The notes: a model not told the origin generated them from the sequence alone. Positions 43,351-51,714 are shown, numbered from the stretch's first letter. The stretch is DNA of 64,000 nucleotides from Phycisphaerae bacterium RAS1 (GCA_007859745.1 SMLU01000001.1:496001-560000); one strand, 5' to 3'. Program-made: numbers and translations.

Positions 43351-44649
43351 CTACGCCGGCAGCCCGTTCGCCAGAATCTCCTCCACCGCCTCGCAGAACA
43401 TGTCGATCTCGTCCGGCATCGTGTACACGTTGGGCGTAACGCGGATTCCGTTCACCGTCGGGCTCTGGATGGCGACGGTGATGATCCGGTGCCTCTTCCA
43501 CAGGTGCTCGACCAGCTTGGCGTGATCGATGCCATCGATCCCGAACGTGCTGATCGCGCACGAGTGCTGCGCATCGAGCCTGGTGTACAGCCTTACGCGC
43601 TTGTCCTGCATCAGCCGCGTGGCCCAGCGATCGCGCAGCCAGCGCAGGCGGGCCTCTTTCCGCTCCGCGCCGATCCCGTGGTAGAACGCCAGCGCCTCGG
43701 AGATCGCCAGCCGGTTGGCGGCCGGGTGGGTGCCGATTTCCTCGAACTTGCGGATGTCGTCGCACTGCGGGTGTGCCGAGGCCATCAGCGGCCAGAGCGA
43801 CGCAATGCGCTCCTTGCGAACGCTCAGGAAACCCGTCCCGTGCGGCGCGCTGGTCCATTTGTGCAGGCTGACGCCGTAGTAGTCGCACTCCAGATCGTCG
43901 CGCTTGTACGCGATGTGTGCAAAGGCGTGGGCGCCGTCGACGATCACCGGAATCCCGTGCTTGCGTCCCAGCCGGCACAGCTCGCGCACCGGCAGAATCT
44001 GGCCGGTCAGAAAAATCACGTGGCTCACGAGCATCAGCTTCGTCTTCGGCGTGATTCCTTTTTCGAACGCCTCGACGTATTGCGCCAGGTCGTCGGCCGG
44101 CGCCGGCACGGGCACCTGAACCAGCTTGATCCCCTCGCGCAGCTCGCGCTGCTTGCAGGTCCAGATCATCCGCGGATAGTCCAGCTCCGACGTGAGCACT
44201 TCGTCGCCGGGGTTGAGATCGAAACCCAGCAGGCAGATCTCGAGCGCCTCGCTCGCGTTGCGCGTGATCGCCATCTCCTCGGCGCCGCAGCCGAAGGTCC
44301 GCGCCAGCCGCGCCCGCGCCGTCTCCACTTCCGGGTTCAGCACGTCCCACATCGTCTTGGCCGGGGCGTTGTTGGAGAACTCGAGGTGCCGCCGCATGGC
44401 GTCCTGCACGACGCGCGGCGAGGGGCAGACGCCGCCGTTGTTGAGGTTGATCAGGCTGCGGTCAATGGTGAAGGCCTGCTGAATCTGCGTCCAGTAGGAC
44501 TCGTTGCCGGCGGTCTCGCCGGACGATCGCTGGCCCTCCTGGGCGCCGGCGGCCAGAACGCGTTGCAGTGCGTCTTCGCGCAGCACCGCGACGCCGGCGG
44601 CGGCCAGCGCGACAGCGCCGCGGACAAAATCACGACGGGATGGGGCCAT
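43351..44649 (-). CDS. Tat-exported class V aminotransferase-like PLP enzyme
   Basis: 432 residues. The N-terminus MAPSRRDFVRGAVALAAAGV has a twin-arginine signal (SRRDFVRG), so the folded enzyme is probably exported with its cofactor. The class V fold is seen in INLNNGGVCPSPRVVQDAMR, ITRNASEALEICLLGFDLNP, VIVDGAHAFAHIAYK and the PLP-lysine region GVSLHKWTSAPHGTGFL. Relatives include isopenicillin-N epimerase and cysteine desulfurase-like enzymes; the precise substrate is not predictable. GGAAGAAC precedes the ATG at 44649. The upstream reading frame is translated family A repeat. Export of a PLP enzyme is uncommon. Confidence 0.85.
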   Translation of the reverse strand: MAPSRRDFVRGAVALAAAGVAVLREDALQRVLAAGAQEGQRSSGETAGNESYWTQIQQAFTIDRSLINLNNGGVCPSPRVVQDAMRRHLEFSNNAPAKTMWDVLNPEVETARARLARTFGCGAEEMAITRNASEALEICLLGFDLNPGDEVLTSELDYPRMIWTCKQRELREGIKLVQVPVPAPADDLAQYVEAFEKGITPKTKLMLVSHVIFLTGQILPVRELCRLGRKHGIPVIVDGAHAFAHIAYKRDDLECDYYGVSLHKWTSAPHGTGFLSVRKERIASLWPLMASAHPQCDDIRKFEEIGTHPAANRLAISEALAFYHGIGAERKEARLRWLRDRWATRLMQDKRVRLYTRLDAQHSCAISTFGIDGIDHAKLVEHLWKRHRIITVAIQSPTVNGIRVTPNVYTMPDEIDMFCEAVEEILANGLPA

Positions 44650-44812
44650 GTTGTTCTTCCAGGCTGAATGAGTTGCGGCCGAAGGTGCGACGGGCACGGC
44701 GCGGACGCCAGCGACCGCCGCTGATGGGGAGCCTAACGCCAGACGCGGCGATACGCCAAATGGCAGGGCGCATCCGATAGAGGTCGAGATTGGCGGCGTC
44801 TTTCCGAACCCG

Positions 44813-44943
44813 CCGCGCCAAGCGGCGGGTTGACGGTCGTTAGCGATGGGCGCCGACAGGCCGCGGACGTCACCCCACCGCTTGGCGCGGTGGGTTAGGA
44901 TGGATCGGTACGTCACCCCACCGCTAGGCGCGGTGGGTTCGGA
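44813..44943. repeat. Family A element, copy 8, with a tandem third arm
   Basis: The left arm is standard. The right arm is present twice in tandem, CACCCCACCGCTTGGCGCGG and CACCCCACCGCTAGGCGCGG. In both, C-to-T-type changes are compensated (CCCACC pairs with GGTGGG). The left tail GCATCCGATAGAGGTCGAGA is the complement of the tail of copies 2 and 3. The rest of the gap 44650-44996 shows nothing else. Confidence 0.9.
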
Positions 44944-44996
44944 TCGATCGCCACTTGAATCCGGGTGCACGCCAAATGGCACGTCGGCTGGTCGGT

Positions 44997-46355
44997 TCAG
45001 CCGCCGCTGCCGCCGCAGCCGCCAAACTGAATGAGACGCACGAACGGATTGATATCCAGGATGTTCACCTGACCGTCGCAGGTGATGTCGGCGTTGCGGA
45101 TATCGCAGTCCGGGAATTGCATCATGTACGCCGCCGAATTCGAAAGCGCCAGCGTGAAGGGGTTAATGTCCAGCACGTTCACCACGCCGTCGCAATTCAT
45201 GTCTCCCAGCGGCCCGTCAATCTGATTGTCGAAAATACAGCCGTCTCCCTGGCCGCAGGGCGTCACGCACGTGCGGTCCAGGCAGCCGCGAATTCGGACG
45301 CGGTCTCCCGCGTGCAGACCGGCGAGATTCTCGACGACGAAGCGCTCGCCGCTGTCGGCGAGCAGCAATACGCACTCGGGCCCCTGCACCAGGCAGCCGC
45401 AGCCTTCGAAGCACTCGCCGACCGAGTTGTCTTCGATGCCCGGACGAACGATGCCGAAACAGAAGGTCGATTCGGGATTGAAGCAACCCTGCACCCAGAC
45501 GCGCATCGTGCTGGCGCTCGGACCGGGGTTCTCGATCGGCAGGAAATCGCCCGTGTCGCGGATGAAATACCAGTTGCACACGTCGCCCGGCACAATCAGC
45601 CCGCACTCCTGAAAGCAGAGGCCGATGCGGTTGTCCTCGACGCCCGGCTCGATGATCGGCGGACAGATAGTCGACTGCGGATTGAGGCAGCCCTGCACCC
45701 ACAAGTGCTCGTCGTAGCCGAAGCCGCCGGTGTTTTCGATGTTGATCGGCTGACCGTCGTCGGCGACGAACACGTTGCATCGCAAGCTCGGCACGATCCG
45801 CCCGCAAGATTCGTAGCACAGCCCGATCGTGTTGCCACTGATGCAGCCGTCGCCGCCGGGGCAGATCGGGTCGCAGGCGTTGTTCAGGCAGCCGCGCACC
45901 CAGACGCGCTGGCCGAAGCCGAACGCGCCTTCGTTGTCGAGGCAGTAGCGCCGGCCGTCGTCCGTGCGAAGATGCGTGTATTGCAGCGGCCCCGGCGCGA
46001 GCGTGCCGCAGCCCTCGAAACACTCCCCGATCTCGTTGTTTTCGATTCCGGGGGCCATGAACGGCAGACAAAGCGTCGAGGCTGGATTGATGACGCCGCT
46101 TACCCAGACGCGCTGCCCGAAGCTGAAATTGCCGGTGTTTTCGATGAAAAGGAACGAGTTGTCATCCCGTCGGAAAATCGGACAACCCTGCGGCCCGGCT
46201 TCGAGCCGTCCGCAGTCGGCGAAAAACTCGCCCGTCCCCGTGGCAGCCAGATCTCCGAAGGACGCCGCCGCAGCCGCAGCGGTCGCGGCGAACAGTCCGC
46301 CGATGCACAACGCTGAACACGCCGCCCGCCGCCAGTCCTGATGCTTCCTGAACAT
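44997..46355 (-). CDS. Secreted Cys-rich repeat protein with dockerin-like tail
   Basis: 452 residues. The signal peptide is MFRKHQDWRRAACSALCIGG with an AAAAAAS region. The body has about six modules of roughly 60 residues with a repeated core: IGECFEGCGTLAPG, IGLCYESCGRIVPS, IGLCFQECGLIVPG and VGECFEGCGCLVQGPEC. Each is followed by ...RVWVQGCLNP.STI or a variant. This looks like a disulphide-bonded repeat not in my memory of named families. It ends with DMNCDGVVNVLDINPFTLAL and DITCDGQVNILDINPFVRLI. AAGGAG lies 8 nt before the ATG. Extracellular location is inferred; function is unknown. Confidence 0.78.
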   Translation of the reverse strand: MFRKHQDWRRAACSALCIGGLFAATAAAAAASFGDLAATGTGEFFADCGRLEAGPQGCPIFRRDDNSFLFIENTGNFSFGQRVWVSGVINPASTLCLPFMAPGIENNEIGECFEGCGTLAPGPLQYTHLRTDDGRRYCLDNEGAFGFGQRVWVRGCLNNACDPICPGGDGCISGNTIGLCYESCGRIVPSLRCNVFVADDGQPINIENTGGFGYDEHLWVQGCLNPQSTICPPIIEPGVEDNRIGLCFQECGLIVPGDVCNWYFIRDTGDFLPIENPGPSASTMRVWVQGCFNPESTFCFGIVRPGIEDNSVGECFEGCGCLVQGPECVLLLADSGERFVVENLAGLHAGDRVRIRGCLDRTCVTPCGQGDGCIFDNQIDGPLGDMNCDGVVNVLDINPFTLALSNSAAYMMQFPDCDIRNADITCDGQVNILDINPFVRLIQFGGCGGSGG

Positions 46356-46565
46356 GGCCAGACTCCTTGCACGGGTCGTGAAGCAGACGATGCCCGCCGG
46401 CGGATGCCCAGCGCACACCGACGCGGGCACGAAGTGAGAGCGGCGTCAGTCTACCGCGGCCGACGTTTCACGCTCAAGATAATTTTCCCGCCAGAAACCC
46501 CCCGAGCGTGGCCGGCATTTTTGGGCAGACGCCGCCGGCCGGGCGGCCGCCGGCCGGGCCGAGTT

Positions 46566-46664
46566 TCCGAACCCGCCGCGCCAAGCGGCGGGGTGACGAT
46601 CGTAAGTGAATGGCGCCACGCAGACCGGGGACGTCACCCCGCCGCTTGGCGCGGCGGGTTCGGA
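46566..46664. repeat. Family A element, copy 9
   Basis: Spacer gacgatcgtaagtgaatggcgccac...ggggacgtc, similar to copies 1 and 11. It lies in the gap 46356-46701, which holds no other signal apart from a CCGGCCGGGCGGCCGCCGGCC palindrome at 46537-46558. Confidence 0.92.
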
Positions 46665-46701
46665 CAGATTACGGATCGACGCGGCGGTTACGGGAAAGCT
46701 T

Positions 46702-48015
46702 CTACTCATGCCGCGAGCGGAAATAGAGCCGGATCGGCACTTCCTTGATCGGCAGCATCTCGCGCAGCCGGTTTTCCATGAAGCGGCGGTAGTTTTCCGA
46801 CACGATGGTCGGATCGTTGCAGAAAAAAACGATCGTCGGCGGCGCGGTTGAAATCTGCGTGGCGTAGAAGATCTTCACGGGTTTCGATCCGTGTCCCGCG
46901 GTCGGCGCCCGCAGTTCCAGAATCGTCTCCAGCGCCTTGTTCAGCCGGCCGGTCGAGATGCGCGTCGTGGCCTGCTTGAACAGGTTGATGGCCGCGTCCA
47001 CCGCCGCGTCCACGTTCTTGCCCGTCTTGGCGGTCATGAACGCGATCGGCGCGTAGCTGAGCATCGGCATCACCTGCGCCAGGTAGTTGCCATATTCCTC
47101 GGCCGCCGCTTTGCCGCGGGCCAGGTCCCACTTGTTCACCGCCAGCAGCACCGGCTTGTATTCCTCGTCGATCGCGGCGGCCAGCTTCAGGTCGACCTCC
47201 GCCACCGCCACGGTGGCGTCGATCAGCAGCATCACCACATCCGCCCGGCGGATGGAGCTGAGCGCGCGGGTGTGCGAATAGAAATCGATGTCGGTCATGC
47301 TGCGTTTCTTGCGCACGCCGGCGGTGTCGATCGCCACGAACTGGCGCCCCTCTTTTTCGAAACGCACGTCGACCGCGTCGCGCGTCGTGCCGGGCACCTC
47401 GCTGACGATCATGCGCTCCTCGCCCGCCAGCGCGTTGACCAGCGTGCTCTTTCCGGCGTTGCGCTTGCCGACGATGGCCAGCTTCATCACCGGCTCGGCC
47501 GGCGCCTCGGCCGCCCGCTCGCCCAGCCGCCGCATGATCTCGATCAGCAGGTCGTCGCGTCCGCGATGGTGCAGGGCCGACACGCACAGCGGCGGGCCGA
47601 AGCCGAGCTGCTCGAACGCGCCGGCGTAGGCCTCGTGCTTCATCGCGTCCGCCTTGTTGGCCAGCAGCAGCAGCGGCTTATCCAGCTTTCGCAGCCGGGC
47701 GGCGATGGTCTGGTCGTGCGGTGTGAGGCCGTCGGTGACGTCGACGACGAAGAGGATCAGGTCGGCGCGGTCCATGGCGAAGCGGATCTGCTCTTCCACG
47801 TCGGCTTCGAGCTTATCGTTGTCGATGATGCCGATGCCGCCGGTGTCGATCAGCTCGAAGTATTTTCCCTCATATTCGACCAGGGCGCTGACGCGGTCGC
47901 GGGTGATGCCGGCCCGCGGGTCGACGATGCTGATGCGCTGCCGGGCCAGCGAGTTGAGCAGCGAGCTCTTGCCGACGTTCGGCCGGCCGACAATGACGAC
48001 CATGGGCATGGACAT
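46702..48015 (-). CDS. der: Ribosome-assembly GTPase Der (EngA)
   Basis: 437 residues. Essential GTPase with two tandem G domains acting in 50S subunit maturation. The first domain has GRPNVGKSSLLN, DTGGIG and LLANKADA. The second has GKRNAGKSTLVN, DTAGVRKKRS and LAVNKWDLA. The C-terminal KH-like domain has LNKALETILELRAPT and PPTIVFFCNDPTIVSENYRR. The ATG at 48015 follows TATCAT by 8 nt; internal Met3 and Met5 are alternatives. It is a single gene between two repeat-containing gaps. Confidence 0.97.
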   Translation of the reverse strand: MSMPMVVIVGRPNVGKSSLLNSLARQRISIVDPRAGITRDRVSALVEYEGKYFELIDTGGIGIIDNDKLEADVEEQIRFAMDRADLILFVVDVTDGLTPHDQTIAARLRKLDKPLLLLANKADAMKHEAYAGAFEQLGFGPPLCVSALHHRGRDDLLIEIMRRLGERAAEAPAEPVMKLAIVGKRNAGKSTLVNALAGEERMIVSEVPGTTRDAVDVRFEKEGRQFVAIDTAGVRKKRSMTDIDFYSHTRALSSIRRADVVMLLIDATVAVAEVDLKLAAAIDEEYKPVLLAVNKWDLARGKAAAEEYGNYLAQVMPMLSYAPIAFMTAKTGKNVDAAVDAAINLFKQATTRISTGRLNKALETILELRAPTAGHGSKPVKIFYATQISTAPPTIVFFCNDPTIVSENYRRFMENRLREMLPIKEVPIRLYFRSRHE

Positions 48016-48023
48016 AGGAGGGG

Positions 48024-48029
48024 ATGATA
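48024..48029 (-). promoter_or_regulatory. -10-like TATCAT 8 nt before der
   Basis: Minus-strand TATCAT then CCCCTCCT and the ATG. No Shine-Dalgarno is present in that gap. Confidence 0.3.
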
Positions 48030-48121
48030 CACGTAGGCCGGGTCATCGACCCGACGGTCCGGCGAGGCCATCTCAGAGCCCGCTCGCGCCGCGGTCAGCG
48101 GCGGGGTGACGTGCCGATCCT

Positions 48122-48220
48122 TCCGAACCCGCCGCGCCAAGCGGCGGGGTGACGTCCGCGGCCTGTGGGACGCCAATCGCTAACGATCGTTAACCCGCCG
48201 CTTGGCGCGGCGGGTTCCGA
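48122..48220. repeat. Family A element, copy 10
   Basis: The spacer gacgtccgcggcctgtggga... is almost that of copy 3. The right tail GAGACGCCGCCGATCACAAC matches copies 2 and 3. A single imperfect arm (CCGCTCGCGCCGCGGTCAGC) lies just to the left at 48080-48110. Confidence 0.92.
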
Positions 48221-48285
48221 GAGACGCCGCCGATCACAACCTCGTTTTTGGATGCGCCGGGAGCTGCGGTTCCCGCTTCCGGGGC

Positions 48286-48318
48286 TTGCAACGGGCGAGG
48301 ATCGGGTTAGATTATGAT
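48286..48318 (+). promoter_or_regulatory. Promoter of tRNA-Gly
   Basis: -35 TTGCAA (48286-48291) and -10 TAGATT (48308-48313) with 16-bp spacing. An overlapping TATGAT (48313-48318) is an alternative -10. The tRNA begins about 25-30 nt downstream. Confidence 0.55.
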
Positions 48319-48343
48319 GGTGTCCGCAGCCTTGGCTGCGCGT

Positions 48344-48415
48344 GCGGGTGTAGCTCAGTGGTAGAGCGTCACGTTGCCAACGTGAATGTCGTGGGTTCAA
48401 GTCCCATCACCCGCT
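48344..48415 (+). tRNA. tRNA-Gly (anticodon GCC)
   Basis: 72 nt folding as a full cloverleaf. The acceptor stem GCGGGTG pairs with CACCCGC, the D arm is GCTCAGTGGTAGAGC, the anticodon arm CACGTTGCCAACGTG carries GCC, and the T arm is GTGGGTTCAAGTCCCAT. No CCA is encoded. It stands alone between der and the kelch protein gene. Confidence 0.97.
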
Positions 48416-48423
48416 TTGTCTGA

Positions 48424-48452
48424 CCGCCGGTGTCGGGTGCGGACACCGGCGG
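48424..48452. terminator. Hairpin after tRNA-Gly, possibly bidirectional
   Basis: Perfect 11-nt stem CCGCCGGTGTC / GACACCGGCGG with a 7-nt loop, between the tRNA and the convergent kelch gene. There is no long T tract, only CTAGTCTT. Confidence 0.55.
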
Positions 48453-48475
48453 CCTAGTCTTGACGGGGGCGCTAG

Positions 48476-49912
48476 TTACGGCAACAGCAGGGCGACGAAC
48501 GGGTTGATGTCGAGCACGTCGACGCTTCCGTCGCCGTTGATGTCGCCGTTCTCAATCATGCACCCGGGGTAGAGACCCGCATACGCCGCGGGATCAGACA
48601 GCGCCAACACAAACGGGTTGATATCCAGCACATTCACGCTGCCGTCACAATTCAGGTCGCCCTGTGCGGCCGCCGGTTGCACGGTCAGAACGGCCGCGCT
48701 GCTGGTCTGCGTGCCGCAGGCGTTGCTGAGAACGACGTCGTAGCTCCCGGCGTCGGCGGGCTGGGCGTCATGGATGGTCAGACTCGCCGTCGTCGCGCCG
48801 ACGATCCGCCCGTCGTCAACCAGGTTGGCGCCGCTTCGCCGCCACTGGTACGAGGGCGCGGGGACCGTGCCGACCTGCACGCTGAATGCCGCCATTTGTC
48901 CGCTGGAGACGGCGACATCCATCGGCTGTTGGATGATCAGCGGCGCTGACGGCCCCTGGTAAATCCACGTGTCACCGAGAATCTGGTTGGTCGAGCTCTG
49001 GCCGCCGAAGAGCACGATGCGGCGATGGAGCGGGTCGTACACGATCGCAAGCTGCTGGCGTGCCGGGGGGCGCCCGGTCGTCGCCGTCGTGGTGGTCCAG
49101 CTCGTACTGACTCCGTTCCACTCGCGCGTGTTGTTGCTGGAGCTCGTGCCCGTCCAGCCCCCGAACGAGACGACGCGATCACGAAAGCTGTCATACGCCA
49201 GGCCGGCGGTTTCGCTCGTTGGCGCGGTCGTGAATGCGTGGGATGTCCAGGCACTGCCGTTCCAGCTCTTTGTGTCCGTCTTGAAGCCGCCCAGATCGCG
49301 CCCGCTGGCAAGAACCGTGCGGTTCCGAAGGCTGTCAAACGCCAATCCGTGTCCCCAACGGTGCGTCGGCGGACTGCCGTTGTCGGGCATGCGGACCCAC
49401 GAGGCGCCGTCCCATTCCCACGTCCCGCCATCCGAGCCGACGCCGCCGAACATCACAACGCGCTGTCGGGCAGAGTCGTAGGCCATTGCGTGCCCGCGAC
49501 GCGCGCTGGGTCCGCCGGTAGCCGCAAGCGTCCAGGCTGAGCCGTCGAACTCCCAGGTTTCTCCATCCAGCGCGCCGTCGTATCCCCCGAACAGCACGAC
49601 GCGATCACGGGCGCTGTCGTACGCCATCGCATGATCCGATCGCGGACTGGGACCGGTCGCGTTCAAGTCGGTCCAGCCCGTCTGGTCCCACGCCCAGGTA
49701 TCCCCAATCGCGCCCGGGGCGGTGAAACCGCCGAAGAGCACGATTCGGTCACGCAGCGTGTCGTAGACCATCGCATGATCCTGCCGCGGCGACGGGCCGG
49801 GGCTGGAAACGTCGGTCCAGACGCCCAGGCACTGCCCGAAGCTCGCCCTGCCCGACAACACGCCTGCCGCCGTCGCTACTCCAAACCGAGCCAACGTTCG
49901 AATCAGCCGCAT
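48476..49912 (-). CDS. Secreted kelch/Ig protein with dockerin-like tail
   Basis: 478 residues. The signal peptide is MRLIRTLARFGVATAAGVLS with cleavage near SFGQ. Six or seven kelch repeats (about 30-290) share Y(D).(A/L)RDR(V/I)VLFGG, such as SPRQDHAMVYDTLRDRIVLF and SARRGHAMAYDSARQRVVMF. An Ig-like domain follows (about 305-395; QPMDVAVSSGQMAAFSVQVG, YQWRRSGANLVDDG, DAGSYDVVLSNACG). The dockerin-like pair is DLNCDGSVNVLDINPFVLAL and DINGDGSVDVLDINPFVALL. A GAGAGAGCGAGG stretch precedes the ATG. A binding or surface role is inferred. Confidence 0.87.
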   Translation of the reverse strand: MRLIRTLARFGVATAAGVLSGRASFGQCLGVWTDVSSPGPSPRQDHAMVYDTLRDRIVLFGGFTAPGAIGDTWAWDQTGWTDLNATGPSPRSDHAMAYDSARDRVVLFGGYDGALDGETWEFDGSAWTLAATGGPSARRGHAMAYDSARQRVVMFGGVGSDGGTWEWDGASWVRMPDNGSPPTHRWGHGLAFDSLRNRTVLASGRDLGGFKTDTKSWNGSAWTSHAFTTAPTSETAGLAYDSFRDRVVSFGGWTGTSSSNNTREWNGVSTSWTTTTATTGRPPARQQLAIVYDPLHRRIVLFGGQSSTNQILGDTWIYQGPSAPLIIQQPMDVAVSSGQMAAFSVQVGTVPAPSYQWRRSGANLVDDGRIVGATTASLTIHDAQPADAGSYDVVLSNACGTQTSSAAVLTVQPAAAQGDLNCDGSVNVLDINPFVLALSDPAAYAGLYPGCMIENGDINGDGSVDVLDINPFVALLLP

Positions 49913-50018
49913 GTTCGCCTCGCTCTCTCCGGTTTCCCGGCGTGGACTCCTAATGGGGGGTATCCAGGTTTGCGGCAAATCTTTTTTCCTGCCGGTCTGT
50001 TCAGATGGGTCGTAGCGA

Positions 50019-50060
50019 GGGTGCATCCGGTTTCGGTTGGCGATCCGTCCGAACCCGCCG
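50019..50060. repeat. Truncated family A element (tail plus half arm)
   Basis: GGGTGCATCCGGTTTCGGTT then GGCGATCCGTCCGAACCCGC matches the left flank and arm start of copy 3 (22019-22061). The sequence diverges just after CCCGCCG. It shows that the repeat unit extends about 40 nt beyond the hairpin. Confidence 0.7.
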
Positions 50061-50192
50061 CCCGGCGCGGAGCGATGCAGCCACCCGCCAAACGCTCGGT
50101 GGGCCGCGCCCGTGTCGCTTCGTCGCTCCGGATGCTACCATCCGACAGGCCGCGCGTCGGAGCGCGGCCTCTTCCTCGTGCCGGAACGCGAC

Positions 50193-50405
50193 ATGGAACA
50201 CACGCTGAAATGGACTGACGCCGAGGACATCGCCATTGAGCTGCACGAGAGGCAGCCAGACCTTGATCCGTTGACGGTTCGCTACACCGACCTGCATCGC
50301 TGGGTGTGCGAGCTGCCGAACTTCAAAGATGATCCTAAATCAAGCAGTGAAGGCAAGTTAGAAGCGATCCAGATGGCCTGGCTGGAGGAGTATCGCGCAG
50401 GATAG
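50193..50405 (+). CDS. iscX: Fe-S assembly-associated protein IscX
   Basis: 70 residues matching IscX (YfhJ): LKWTDAEDIAIELHERQPDL, DPLTVRYTDLHRWVCELPNF, KDDPKSSSEGKLEAIQMAWL and a final EEYRAG. IscX binds iron and the cysteine desulfurase IscS and modulates Fe-S cluster assembly. Length agrees with the family (about 65-70). No isc or suf gene lies nearby, so it is an orphan here. A weak GGAA lies 11 nt before the ATG. It is upstream of a lipoprotein gene on the same strand, 103 nt away. Confidence 0.9.
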   Translation: MEHTLKWTDAEDIAIELHERQPDLDPLTVRYTDLHRWVCELPNFKDDPKSSSEGKLEAIQMAWLEEYRAG

Positions 50406-50508
50406 GCGCGAGTCGAAGCGGACGCGCGCCGCGGACTCGCCGATACCATATACAATAGGGCCGTGGGCGGACTCGTCGCCGCCGGCTTACCTCGCGGAGA
50501 CCCCGACT

Positions 50509-51714
50509 GTGATTCGCATGACGATGCTCTGCATGGCCGTACTGGTGATCGGCCAGACGCTTCCGGCCTGCCCCACCACGCCGACCGACACGACGCCCGT
50601 CGAGCGCGACGCGCTGCCTACCACCGCCCAGGCGCAAACGGCCGCGGCCGCCGGCGATCTGGTGGCCTTGACCGCGGTCGCCGACGGCAGCGACATCACC
50701 TACAGTTGGGTGCAGATCAGCGGACCGGGCGTCAAGCTCGAAAGCGCCGACACACCGGTCGCCGTGTTCCGCGCCCCGTCGCTGGCGCAGGACGCCACGC
50801 TGCAGTTTCTCGTGACCACGTTCACCAGCACTGCGGCCGGCCGCGCGACGGTCTCGGTCACGGTCGCCGGCGATCCGAATTACGACCCCGGCACCGGCGG
50901 CGGAGGCGGCGGCGGAGGAGAGGAGAGCCGCCCGATCGCCCGCGCCGGCGACGATCAGACCGTCGACCAGAGCGCCTCGGTCACGCTCGACGGCGGCCAG
51001 AGCACCGGCACGCTACCTGCTTTCCGCTGGCGCCAGACGCGCGGTACGAGCGTTTCGCTGACCAGCCCGACCAGCGCTCGCACGGATTTCACCGCCCCGG
51101 CCTTTTCCTCCGCCGGCGGCAACGAGCTCGAGTTCGAGTTGGAAGTGCGCGACGTCCGCGGCCGCGTCAGCCGCGACCGCGTGAAGGTGACGATCAACGA
51201 TCCTGCCGCACCGGGGCCGGACGAGGGCAACCCGCGCGTGGCGGTGACGACGTCGCTGGGCAACTTCGTGATCGAAGTGGACCAGGCCAAGGCCCCCAAC
51301 ACGGCCCGAAACTTCCTGCAATACGTCGATGACGAGTTCTACGACGGATTGATCTTCCACCGCGTGATCGCCGGCTTCGTCGTGCAGACCGGCGGCTTCC
51401 AATCCGGCCTGGTGCGCAAGGACACGCGCGAGGCGATCGCGCTTGAATCGACCGGGTTGAAGAACGACCGCGCCACGGTCGCGATGGCCCGCACCAACGA
51501 TCCGAACTCGGCCACGTCGCAGTTCTATGTGAACCTGGTAAACAACGACAGCCTGAACCCGACCGGCCCGAACACGGGCTACACCGTCTTCGGCAAAGTG
51601 GTCGAGGGGATGGATGTGGTGGACCGGATCGCGACCGTGCAGACTGAAGCGCAGCAGGGGTTCAACGATGTGCCGGTTACGGACGTGATTGTGCAGTCGA
51701 TCCGGCGGCAGTAG
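50509..51714 (+). CDS. Lipoprotein peptidyl-prolyl isomerase (cyclophilin) with Ig-like domains
   Basis: 401 residues. The N-terminus has a lipobox LPAC (Cys21) after MTMLCMAVLVIGQTLPA, so the protein is envelope-anchored. Two Ig/PKD-like domains follow: ALTAVADGSDITYSWVQISG at about 45-125, and ARAGDDQTVDQSASVTLDGG at about 145-230. The cyclophilin domain is at about 240-400: VTTSLGNFVIEVDQAKAPNT, FYDGLIFHRVIAGFVVQTGG and NSATSQFYVNL. The usual active-site FHR is present. The GTG at 50509 was chosen (GCGGAGA upstream); an ATG 9 nt later is possible. It should catalyse proline isomerisation in the periplasm; the Ig-like part may bind targets. Confidence 0.88.
   Translation: MIRMTMLCMAVLVIGQTLPACPTTPTDTTPVERDALPTTAQAQTAAAAGDLVALTAVADGSDITYSWVQISGPGVKLESADTPVAVFRAPSLAQDATLQFLVTTFTSTAAGRATVSVTVAGDPNYDPGTGGGGGGGGEESRPIARAGDDQTVDQSASVTLDGGQSTGTLPAFRWRQTRGTSVSLTSPTSARTDFTAPAFSSAGGNELEFELEVRDVRGRVSRDRVKVTINDPAAPGPDEGNPRVAVTTSLGNFVIEVDQAKAPNTARNFLQYVDDEFYDGLIFHRVIAGFVVQTGGFQSGLVRKDTREAIALESTGLKNDRATVAMARTNDPNSATSQFYVNLVNNDSLNPTGPNTGYTVFGKVVEGMDVVDRIATVQTEAQQGFNDVPVTDVIVQSIRRQ

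Noticed and set aside
12785-49912. A cellulosome locus
   Set aside because: Dockerin-like tails occur, but there is no cohesin, scaffoldin or glycoside hydrolase in the window.
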